NCBI GenBank assembly: GCA_964427955.1 | Contig: CAYRWY010000347.1 | Span: 1 to 6,360 of the forward strand | Reading direction: 5' to 3' | Origin: JACRBK01 sp964427955 | Lineage (GTDB): Bacteria > Chloroflexota > Anaerolineae > Aggregatilineales > Aggregatilineaceae | Length of the DNA: 6,360 nucleotides | Part shown: positions 1 through 4,658 of the stretch, in pieces | How positions within the stretch are numbered: the stretch's first letter is position 1 | How the letters are laid out: each line of letters begins with the position of its first letter | The notes under the pieces: generated by a model | What the model saw: the letters and a program-made list of their open reading frames with translations, nothing else | Told to the model about the DNA's origin: nothing | Databases searched by the model: none | Program-made: the position numbers and the translations under genes

Positions 1-36
1 GGCGTCAACTTAAGCGTCTGCTCTTCTCTCAAAGAG

Positions 37-154
37 AAAAAAACGGCCTCACCCCTCTCCATCAGAAAACGATGGAGAGGGGAATCAGAGCCTCGTTTTT
101 CTCCCCCTCTCTATTGCGCCTTTTCAATGGAGAGGGGGCCGGGGGGTGAGGCCG
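37..154 (-). terminator. Probable intrinsic terminator of the minus-strand operon
   Basis: Read on the minus strand, the outer 12-bp GC-rich helix of the palindromic element (154-143 with 55-44) is followed at once by seven T residues (plus-strand A37-A43). This is the geometry of a rho-independent terminator. It lies about 120 bases downstream of the isoaspartyl methyltransferase stop, in the right direction to end that transcript. The inner hairpin 82-52 could also serve, with an 8-nt gap to the T run. Plus-strand transcripts entering from the right would not meet a T run after the outer helix, so activity should be directional. Confidence 0.55.
44..154. repeat. Nested palindromic intergenic element
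   Basis: The outer arms are perfectly complementary over 12 bp: CGGCCTCACCCC at 44-55 and GGGGTGAGGCCG at 143-154. Inside lie two further hairpins. CCCCTCTCCATC (52-63) pairs perfectly with GATGGAGAGGGG (71-82) around a 7-nt loop. A 14-bp stem (103-116 with 125-138) has one G-T wobble and an 8-nt loop. The inner left stem shares bases 52-55 with the outer stem, so the fold is either two separate hairpins or a three-armed junction closed by the outer helix. The TCTCCAT/ATGGAGA core appears twice, as if two related palindromes had been placed side by side. It resembles dispersed non-coding repeats (REP or MITE-like) of GC-rich Chloroflexota genomes, but copy number cannot be judged from one window. 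No transposase is nearby. Confidence 0.8.
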
Positions 155-204
155 GGACAAGGCAATGATCGTATCAAAAACCTTAAATTGACACGCCTAT
201 TGGC

Positions 205-224
205 GGGCAATTCATGAATTGCCC
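205..224. repeat. Perfect 20-bp palindrome
   Basis: The sequence GGGCAATTCATGAATTGCCC is its own reverse complement over all 20 bases, with no spacer. It is followed by CCTACGA, so the right half reads ...GCCCCTACGA. This recalls a class of dispersed bacterial intergenic palindromes whose ends read GTAGGGGC/GCCCCTAC. Here the left flank (GGC) does not complete that end. It may be a degenerate copy of such a repeat or an operator-like site for a dimeric protein. It lies between genes, about 54 bases beyond the stop of the isoaspartyl methyltransferase gene. Confidence 0.75.
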
Positions 225-257
225 CTACGATAGAATCCTTCTCCGGGTTATTCGCTC

Positions 258-278
258 AAAAAACAGGAAACCAGTCCT
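258..278 (-). terminator. Weak terminator-like hairpin at the pcm stop codon
   Basis: On the minus strand, a 4-bp stem AGGA/TCCT with a 6-nt loop (278-275 with 268-265) overlaps the TGA stop. It is followed, after one base, by a run of six T residues (plus-strand A258-A263). The stem is short, so any termination here would be partial. The stronger structure at 37-154 is the more likely main terminator. Confidence 0.25.
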
Positions 279-955
279 CAGTGCTCGTCGTCCGCGAGGG
301 GATCGTCGGGCGGGGTGAAGCCATGCCGCCCGTACAGCGGCACGAACATGACCGGGATCAGGTATTCCATCTCCCATTGATCGTCATAGCGCCGCATCCG
401 TTGTAGAAACTGCTGCTCCGGATCGCCCACCGGGAGCACCAGGCGGCCCCGGTTGGCCATCTGCGTGCGCAGCGGGCCGGGGATGGACGGCGCAGCGGCG
501 GTGACGATAATCGCATTGAATGGGGCCATGTCGGGCAGGCCCTGGCTGCCATCCCCAATGAAGACTTCCGCGTTGTGATAGCCGAGATCCGAGAGCAGTT
601 GGCTGGCCTGTTCGCCCAGGTGGGGATAACGCTCCAGAGAATAGACCGACCGGGCCAGCTCGCACAGCACGGCGGTCTGGTAGCCGGACCCGGTTCCGAT
701 CTCCAGCACCGTATCGTCGGGCGCGAGATTGAGGAGCTGGGTCATGAGCGCCACGATATAGGGCTGGGAGATGGTCTGGTTGTAGCCGATGGGCAGGGGG
801 CCGTCCTCGTACGCCTTGGAGTGCAGGAATTCCGGCACGAAGCGGTGGCGCGGCACGCGGCGCATCGCCTCCAGGACACGCGGTTGGCGAATATCGCGCG
901 CGATCAACTGCTCGCGCACCATGCGTTCGCGCATCATCTCGAAATCAAACATCAC
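278..955 (-). CDS. pcm: Protein-L-isoaspartate O-methyltransferase
   Basis: This cytosolic repair enzyme transfers a methyl group from S-adenosylmethionine to L-isoaspartyl residues formed by ageing of Asn/Asp, starting their return to normal aspartate. The 225-residue product shows the family hallmarks in order: VREQLIARDIRQPRVLEAM (13-31), DGPLPIGYNQTISQPYIVA (51-69; the QTISQP active-site segment), SAM-binding motif I VLEIGTGSGYQTAVL (83-97), NAIIVTAAAP (147-156) and PVMFVPLYG (201-209). Length fits the family, near 210. The longest reading starts at GTG (953-955), followed directly by ATG (950-952). Neither has a clear ribosome site, and family proteins usually begin near MVREQL, so ATG at 937, 934 or 922 is also possible. 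The gene starts 9 bases after the upstream stop, implying co-transcription and perhaps translational coupling. The extra 10-residue acidic tail (PPDDPLADDEH) is not a family feature. Identity is firm; only the start is uncertain. Confidence 0.95.
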   Translation of the reverse strand: MMFDFEMMRERMVREQLIARDIRQPRVLEAMRRVPRHRFVPEFLHSKAYEDGPLPIGYNQTISQPYIVALMTQLLNLAPDDTVLEIGTGSGYQTAVLCELARSVYSLERYPHLGEQASQLLSDLGYHNAEVFIGDGSQGLPDMAPFNAIIVTAAAPSIPGPLRTQMANRGRLVLPVGDPEQQFLQRMRRYDDQWEMEYLIPVMFVPLYGRHGFTPPDDPLADDEH

Positions 956-964
956 TGCACCGGC

Positions 965-1870
965 TTAGAGCTTCTTTTCCTCGAACAAGGCCCGATGAGG
1001 GAATACCAACCGCCCGGCGGCGTAATCCTTGCGGCGCAGCGCGTGCTGGTTGGCGCGCTCAAAGTCGTGGTGGATGTCCTGCACCCGCTCGATCTGGGCC
1101 GTCGCAGGCTCGACCGAGAAGATCACCACCGCCACCGTGAGATCGCCGGGCACGAACAGCACGCTCTGCCCATTGCGGAGCTTCTTCTGCGCGGGGCCAG
1201 GATTGCCACGCTCGGCGCTGACGGCCTTGAGGCGTGCCAGGACCGCTTCTACCTGGGAGTGCTGAATCTGGACGATACCGGTGACCGCGATCAGGGCATA
1301 CGAGTCCTGGTCGTGGATCGCATAGGACACCACGCGCGCTTCGTAATGCGACTTGAGAAACTGGGTGTGGCCGGGCCGCACCACGGACTGCCAGGCCTGC
1401 GTTTCAGGATCACGCGCGAGCAACCCTTCCGTGATCATGCGCTGCTCGCTGTAACGGCTGTAGATGGCGTCGAACTGGGCCTGGTTGAGCTTGCCCTGCG
1501 CGAATTCGGAGGCAACGCTGGCCATTTTCTGCCGCAGATTGATCAGAGCCTCTTCGGCGCGCTGCATCTGCTCACGCGGGGTGAGCGGCTCTTCCGGGGT
1601 CCCCCGTTCGGGGAAAGTGGGCGCCAGGGGCGGCTGCGGCTCGGTATTGTCGAAGATTTTGGGACGGATGGGCGAGACGGGCGTATCCGGCGACAGCGGA
1701 GAGGACGCCGGACGGCTGGGAGTGGGCGAGATGACCGCATCCGGCGGCAGCGCCTCGACTTTGCGTTCCGGTAAATCTTCGTGCGGAATGCGCGGTTCCT
1801 GCCGTTTGCTAAGCAGCCGCCGCAGCAAGGAGTTCGTGTTTTCGGTGGGATCGTCCGATTGACTCATCAT
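965..1870 (-). CDS. Uncharacterised protein: disordered Pro-rich N-half, coiled coil, possible roadblock/longin-like C-domain
   Basis: I do not recognise a named family. Residues 12-20 (TNSLLRRLL) could form a short amphipathic helix. Residues 25-98 are rich in Pro, Ser, Thr and charged residues and look disordered. Residues 99-160 are strongly helical (EQMQRAEEALINLRQKMASVASEF, then QFDAIYSRYSEQR), probably a coiled coil or helical hairpin. Residues 178-280 suggest strand (VVSYAIHDQDSYALIAV), helix (QVEAVLARLKAVSAE), strand (QSVLFVPG), strand (LTVAVVIFSVEP) and helix (IERVQDIHHDFERANQHAL). This order is compatible with roadblock/LC7 or longin-like modules that bind small GTPases; the fold is inferred, not shown. 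There is no signal peptide or membrane segment. Two start codons are adjacent (1870 and 1867). GAGG at 1876-1873 lies 5 nt before the second, so 1867 is slightly favoured. The gene heads a two-gene unit with pcm and lies downstream of the GTPase gene. Confidence 0.8.
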   Translation of the reverse strand: MMSQSDDPTENTNSLLRRLLSKRQEPRIPHEDLPERKVEALPPDAVISPTPSRPASSPLSPDTPVSPIRPKIFDNTEPQPPLAPTFPERGTPEEPLTPREQMQRAEEALINLRQKMASVASEFAQGKLNQAQFDAIYSRYSEQRMITEGLLARDPETQAWQSVVRPGHTQFLKSHYEARVVSYAIHDQDSYALIAVTGIVQIQHSQVEAVLARLKAVSAERGNPGPAQKKLRNGQSVLFVPGDLTVAVVIFSVEPATAQIERVQDIHHDFERANQHALRRKDYAAGRLVFPHRALFEEKKL

Positions 1871-1926
1871 GGCCTCGCCGCTTACGGGCGCTCAGGGAAG
1901 TGCTCCCCTCCCATCATTAATATTGT

Positions 1927-1935
1927 ACTATAGCA
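1927..1935 (-). promoter_or_regulatory. Candidate extended -10 promoter for the 301-residue protein/pcm unit
   Basis: The gap 1871-1999 contains an AT-rich patch in otherwise GC-rich DNA. On the minus strand it reads TGCTATAGT (1935-1927): a TGn extension plus a -10 box matching TATAAT at 5 of 6 bases. The -35 region at normal spacing is poor. An alternative is TTGACG (1945-1940), 17 nt from TATTAA (1922-1917). Either would start transcription roughly 40-55 bases ahead of the coding sequence. The gap shows no good terminator for the upstream GTPase gene, so read-through from that gene remains possible. Confidence 0.45.
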
Positions 1936-1999
1936 AAGGCGTCAAAACGGCGAAAGCGGTGGCGTGTTTGCTTATCGTTAAGCTCCGGTTTGGATTTGG

Positions 2000-2569
2000 T
2001 CAGCCCGGATCACCGGATTCGGAGACTTCGGCGCGCGGTTTGCCTGTGTCGGTCATCGTTTCCCGACGCTTATAAGCCAGGTAGGCTAATCCCTGGAACA
2101 GGGCCTCGACGTTTTCCCCGGTCAGCGCGCTGGTCTGCAAAAATGGCATCTTGCCCTCGAAACGCGCCCACCCTTCGGCCTCGGACGGCGGGATCACCGC
2201 ACCCAGGTCGATCTTGTTGCCGATGACGACCATCGGCACATCGGGGACGCTGGCGAAGACCTCTTCGCGCCAGCGCGGCAGGTTGAAGAACGTCGCCGGA
2301 GCCGTCACGTCGTAAACCAGGGCGACCGCCAGGGTCCCGGCGTAGAACTGATCGCGGAAGGTGCGGAAGCGTTCCTGACCGGCCACGTCCCAGATCGACA
2401 GGCGCAGCGTTCGTTCGCCCAACTGCACGGTCTTGACCTGGAAATCGACGCCGATGGTCAGAATCCGTGATTCTTCGAATTTCCCCTCGCAGAAACGGCG
2501 TACCAGGCTGGTTTTGCCCACATTGCCATCGCCCACCAGCAGCACTTTGTAAATGGGAGGTTCCGTCAC
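2000..2569 (-). CDS. Rab-like small GTPase (Ras superfamily)
   Basis: This is a single-domain GTP-binding switch protein, presumably cytosolic. All five G motifs are intact in the 189-residue product: P-loop GDGNVGKTS (13-21), switch I threonine in TIGVDF (38-43), G3 DVAGQERF (61-68) with the Ras Gln61 equivalent at Q65, NKID (118-121) and TSAL (146-149). The GVDF and IWDVAGQERFRTFRDQFY stretches are Rab-type; G3 is DVAG rather than the usual eukaryotic DTAG. It is not MglA-like, as it lacks the MglA-type G3. The polar tail (about 168-189) has no cysteine, and the only cysteine is C27, so there is no prenylation motif. The start is GTG (2567-2569), preceded by GAGGAG at 9 nt. It is transcribed divergently from the methyltransferase-like gene at 2689, and the next gene downstream on its strand may encode a regulator. 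The substrate process is unknown. Bacterial Rab-like GTPases may have been acquired from, or given to, eukaryotes; one sequence cannot decide. Confidence 0.93.
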   Translation of the reverse strand: MTEPPIYKVLLVGDGNVGKTSLVRRFCEGKFEESRILTIGVDFQVKTVQLGERTLRLSIWDVAGQERFRTFRDQFYAGTLAVALVYDVTAPATFFNLPRWREEVFASVPDVPMVVIGNKIDLGAVIPPSEAEGWARFEGKMPFLQTSALTGENVEALFQGLAYLAYKRRETMTDTGKPRAEVSESGDPG

Positions 2570-2578
2570 CCTGACCCG

Positions 2579-2584
2579 CTCCTC
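2579..2584 (-). promoter_or_regulatory. Ribosome binding site of the GTPase gene
   Basis: GAGGAG on the minus strand (plus-strand CTCCTC) ends 9 nt before the GTG codon at 2569. It supports this GTG as the start; no ATG occurs nearby in frame. Confidence 0.75.
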
Positions 2585-2606
2585 ACGATAAATTCCTCTT
2601 ATGGGT

Positions 2607-2633
2607 AGTATAGCACAACCGCCCGATTCTCAA
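2607..2633 (-). promoter_or_regulatory. Promoter of the GTPase gene (extended -10)
   Basis: The minus strand carries TGCTATACT (2615-2607), an extended -10 with TATACT matching consensus at 5 of 6 bases. A possible -35, TTGAGA (2633-2628), lies 15 nt upstream, which is short, but the TGn extension reduces the need for it. The predicted transcript starts near 2600, giving a leader of about 30 nt that includes the GAGGAG ribosome site. The -35 overlaps that of the opposite promoter. Confidence 0.55.
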
Positions 2634-2656
2634 ATACGGTACGTTACTGCTACAAT
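2627..2656 (+). promoter_or_regulatory. Promoter of the methyltransferase-phosphatase-kinase operon
   Basis: TTCTCA (2627-2632) and TACAAT (2651-2656) are 18 nt apart. The -10 is preceded by TGC (2648-2650), making it an extended -10. Transcription should begin near 2663, about 26 nt before the ATG at 2689, with GGAGG at 2676-2680 as the ribosome site. Its -35 shares five bases with the opposing GTPase promoter, so the two are likely to compete or be co-regulated. Confidence 0.55.
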
Positions 2657-2688
2657 CTTCAGGAGCACTGACGGCGGAGGCATAGCTG

Positions 2689-3189
2689 ATGGCACACTCA
2701 AACACGCGGCCAGCATGGTGGAAAAACACGCGCGGCGAATGGTACGTGATTTTCCAGTTCGTCCTGTTCACGCTCATCGCCTTTGGCCCGGATTCGCTCG
2801 ACCTGCACGTCCACCTGCCCGATCCGGGACAGGTGCTCGCGCTGGGCGTCGGGCTGGCGCTGGGGATGATCGGGCTGGCGCTGGCGCTGGCCGGGCTGTG
2901 GTGGCTGGGCGATAACCTGTCGGTATTGCCCCACCCCAAAGACGATGCCAGCCTGGTCCAGAGCGGACCCTACCGCGTGGTGCGGCACCCGATCTACAGC
3001 GGGCTGGTGGTCGGCGCTATCGGCTGGGCATTGATCCACACCAGCGTCATCACGCTGGTCTATGCCGTGGTGCTGTTCGTTTTCTTCGACATCAAGTCGC
3101 GCCGCGAAGAACGCTGGCTCATGCGCAAGTTCCCCGACTACGCCGCCTACCGGACGCGCGTGCACAAACTCATCCCGTTCATCTACTAG
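2689..3189 (+). CDS. Isoprenylcysteine carboxyl methyltransferase (ICMT)/PEMT-type membrane protein
   Basis: This is a small integral membrane protein of the ICMT/phospholipid methyltransferase superfamily, whose members use S-adenosylmethionine to methylate lipid-linked or hydrophobic acceptors. The 166-residue product has hydrophobic segments at about 19-33, 47-73 and 103-134 (probably two spans). It ends with the family signature: LVQSGPYRVVRHPIYSGLVV (89-108; RHP 99-101) followed by REERWLMRKFPDYAAYRTRV (139-158) and LIPFI. The signature forms the SAM site in characterised members. ATG at 2689 is chosen because GGAGG (2676-2680) sits 8 nt upstream. It is first in an operon with the phosphatase and kinase. 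The acceptor is unknown: bacterial members act on varied substrates and rarely have prenylated proteins, and the neighbouring GTPase lacks a suitable cysteine. A phospholipid or small hydrophobic acceptor is equally possible. Confidence 0.88.
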   Translation: MAHSNTRPAWWKNTRGEWYVIFQFVLFTLIAFGPDSLDLHVHLPDPGQVLALGVGLALGMIGLALALAGLWWLGDNLSVLPHPKDDASLVQSGPYRVVRHPIYSGLVVGAIGWALIHTSVITLVYAVVLFVFFDIKSRREERWLMRKFPDYAAYRTRVHKLIPFIY

Positions 3190-3193
3190 GAGG
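3188..3193 (+). promoter_or_regulatory. Strong ribosome site overlapping the upstream stop codon
   Basis: AGGAGG begins inside the TAG stop (3187-3189) of the methyltransferase gene and ends 5 nt before the GTG at 3199. It fixes the GTG as the start of the phosphatase gene and suggests that ribosomes ending on the first gene can reinitiate on the second. Confidence 0.8.
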
Positions 3194-3198
3194 ACAGT

Positions 3199-3669
3199 GT
3201 GACTGTTCGCGTGTTATTCGTGTGCCTGGGGAATATCTGCCGCTCGCCGATGGCCGAGGCGGTCTTTCAACACCTGGTCGATGAAGCCGGGCTGGGCGAC
3301 CAGATCGAGATCGATTCGGCGGGGACGGGCGGCTGGCACACCGGCGAACCGGCCCACCGGGGCACGCGGCGGGTGCTGCACCTGCACGGGATCGAGTACA
3401 CCGGCTCCGCGCGGCAGATCGAGTCGCGCGATTTCAGCCGTTTCGACTACGTCCTGGCGATGGACAATTCCAACCTGTCCGACCTGCGCCGCCTGAGGCC
3501 CGCGCACAGTCCCGCCGTGCTCCAGCGTTTTCTGGACTTTCTGCCCGACGCGCCTACCCGTGAAGTGCCCGATCCGTACTACGATGGCAATTTCGAGGGC
3601 GTGTACGATCTCGTGCGCGCCGGGGCGGAAGCCCTGCTGCTCCGCATCCGGCAGGACAAGGAACTGTAG
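3199..3669 (+). CDS. Low-molecular-weight protein tyrosine phosphatase
   Basis: This is a cytosolic phosphatase acting through a phospho-cysteine intermediate. The N-terminal P-loop is complete (VLFVCLGNICRSPMAEAVF, 5-23): nucleophile C9, C14 and R15 give the CX5R(S) motif. The general-acid aspartate is D125 in VPDPYY (123-128), and IDSAGTGGW (38-46) and FDYVLAMDNSNL (82-93) are family segments. At 156 residues the length is normal for a single-domain enzyme. GTG is the start, supported by AGGAGG 5 nt upstream. The gene lies 3 bases before the kinase-family gene. This phosphatase-kinase pairing is known in bacteria and was linked to deglycation: human LMW-PTP-A acts as a protein-ribulosamine-5-phosphatase, making the dephosphorylated substrate for the kinase. 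That role fits here better than tyrosine signalling, since no tyrosine kinase is nearby, but it is inferred from context. Confidence 0.95.
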   Translation: MTVRVLFVCLGNICRSPMAEAVFQHLVDEAGLGDQIEIDSAGTGGWHTGEPAHRGTRRVLHLHGIEYTGSARQIESRDFSRFDYVLAMDNSNLSDLRRLRPAHSPAVLQRFLDFLPDAPTREVPDPYYDGNFEGVYDLVRAGAEALLLRIRQDKEL

Positions 3670-3672
3670 ACG

Positions 3673-4554
3673 ATGACCCTCCCCGCCGCTTTGAGCGCCC
3701 GGTTGGCCGATCAACTGGGAGCGCCGGTCCAGAATGCCCAGTCCGTCTACGGCGGCGACATCAACCAGTCCGCGCGCTTCGAGTGCGGCGGGGTGCCTTA
3801 TTTCGTCAAATGGAATGCCAGTGCGCCGCCTGCCATGTTCCCGACCGAGGCGCACGGGCTGCGCCTGCTGGCCGGGGCGAAGGCGCTGCGCGTCCCGGCG
3901 GTGATCGGGCAGGGCGATGCCGACGGGGCGTGCCCGGCCTTCCTGGTGCTGGAATGGATTGAGACCGGCGGCGGGCGCAGCGAGCGCACGCTGGAGCAGT
4001 TCGGCGCAGGGCTGGCCGCGCTGCACCGCTGCACGACGGAGCAGTACGGGCTGGATCGCGATAATTTCATCGGGCGGCTGCCTCAGCCGAACACCCGCTC
4101 CGGGAGTTGGGTCACCTTTTACGGCGAGCAGCGCATCAGTTTTCAGATGAAGCTGGCCCGGCAGCAGGGGCGGCTGCCCGCCCGGCGCGAGGACCTGCTC
4201 ACCCGGCTGATCGCGCGCCTGCCGGAGTGGCTGGACGATGCGGAGATCGCGCCCGCGCTGCTGCACGGCGACCTGTGGGGCGGCAACTACCTGATCGACC
4301 GCCAGGGGGCGGCGGTGCTGATCGATCCGGCGGTGTGTTACGGCCACCGCGAAATGGACCTCGCCATGAGCGAACTGTTTGGGGGGTTCTCGCCGCGGTT
4401 CTACGCGGCCTATCAGTCCGCCTACCCCGCGCCCGGCTATTCTGAGCGCCGCCTGCTCTACCAGTTGTACTACCTCCTGGCTCACCTCAACCTGTTTGGG
4501 GAATCCTACGGTGCCCAGGTGGATTCCATCGCCGCGCACTACGTCGGGCGCTAA
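3673..4554 (+). CDS. Fructosamine/ketosamine-3-kinase family protein
   Basis: This family phosphorylates the third carbon of sugar adducts (fructosamine, ribulosamine, erythrulosamine) on protein amino groups; the product is unstable and falls off, freeing the amine. The 293-residue protein has the full kinase-like layout: SVYGGDINQS (24-33) as glycine-rich loop, K46 in YFVKW, E59 as its likely salt-bridge partner, hinge region LVLEWIETG (91-99), YGLDRDNFIG (125-134), catalytic loop HGDLWGGN (198-205) with D200, metal-binding D218 in LIDPAV, then YGHREMDLAM (223-232) and LYYLLAHLNLFG (265-276). Length matches the family (about 290). ATG at 3673 lies 3 bases after the phosphatase stop, with AAGGA about 10 nt upstream within that gene. 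Many bacterial members prefer ribulosamines or erythrulosamines over fructosamines, and the adjoining phosphatase points the same way. Exact substrate is not visible in the sequence. Confidence 0.94.
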   Translation: MTLPAALSARLADQLGAPVQNAQSVYGGDINQSARFECGGVPYFVKWNASAPPAMFPTEAHGLRLLAGAKALRVPAVIGQGDADGACPAFLVLEWIETGGGRSERTLEQFGAGLAALHRCTTEQYGLDRDNFIGRLPQPNTRSGSWVTFYGEQRISFQMKLARQQGRLPARREDLLTRLIARLPEWLDDAEIAPALLHGDLWGGNYLIDRQGAAVLIDPAVCYGHREMDLAMSELFGGFSPRFYAAYQSAYPAPGYSERRLLYQLYYLLAHLNLFGESYGAQVDSIAAHYVGR

Positions 4555-4598
4555 AGTCCTCTCGCTCGCTTGAAACGTAGCAGCAAGGATTCCGGCGT

Positions 4599-4626
4599 TT
4601 GCCCCCCCGTGCCAGATCACTAAAAT
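4599..4626 (+). promoter_or_regulatory. Candidate promoter of the small membrane protein gene
   Basis: TTGCCC (4599-4604) and TAAAAT (4621-4626) are 16 nt apart, matching the -35 at 4 of 6 and the -10 at 5 of 6. Transcription would begin near 4633, which leaves only about 10 nt before ATG 4644 but about 26 nt before ATG 4659. The spacer includes the end of a run of seven C residues (4602-4608). Nothing else is evident in the 104-bp gap after the kinase gene; I see no convincing terminator there. Confidence 0.5.
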
Positions 4627-4645
4627 AGAGGGTTGAGCTAGGTAT

Positions 4646-4650
4646 GGGAG
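4646..4650 (+). promoter_or_regulatory. Ribosome binding site that selects the downstream start
   Basis: GGGAG ends 8 nt before ATG 4659. It lies inside the first codons that would be used if translation began at ATG 4644, for which no comparably good site exists. This favours 4659. Confidence 0.65.
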
Positions 4651-4658
4651 ATTACGCG

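Noticed and set aside
44..154. CRISPR-like repeats
   Set aside because: The repeated pieces are inverted and nested, not direct repeats with regular spacers, and no cas genes are present.
575..1774. Long plus-strand reading frame of 399 codons, antisense to pcm and the unrecognised gene
   Set aside because: It spans two well-supported genes and the gap between them, and is rich in His, Arg, Gly and Leu, as expected for a mirror frame in GC-rich DNA. It shows no recognisable domain.
1882..1917. Possible leader peptide (ATG ATG GGA ... TAA, 11 residues) ahead of the unrecognised gene
   Set aside because: There is no ribosome site before it, and its composition shows no run of regulatory codons. 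It could only be translated as a leaderless start, which is not supported.
1970..1983. Hairpin GCTTA-TCGT-TAAGC downstream of the GTPase stop as a terminator
   Set aside because: The stem is only 5 bp and AT-rich, and no T run follows on the minus strand.
2000..2569. MglA polarity GTPase
   Set aside because: The G3 motif is DVAGQE with Rab-like switch regions, whereas MglA has a different G3 sequence.
3199..3669. Arsenate reductase of the LMW phosphatase fold
   Set aside because: The VPDPYY acid loop and the FDYVLAMDNSNL segment are those of LMW phosphatases, and the extra cysteines needed for the ArsC redox relay are absent: only C9 and C14 occur.
3214..4620. Long minus-strand reading frame of 468 codons, antisense to the phosphatase and kinase genes
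   Set aside because: Both plus-strand genes have complete active-site motifs and ribosome sites. The antisense frame is a by-product of codon bias, with low-complexity Gln/Arg/Gly/Val composition.
4644..4658. Upstream ATG as the start of the small membrane protein
   Set aside because: It would need a leader of only about 10 nt from the predicted promoter and lacks a good ribosome site, while ATG 4659 has GGGAG at 8 nt. It remains possible but less likely.
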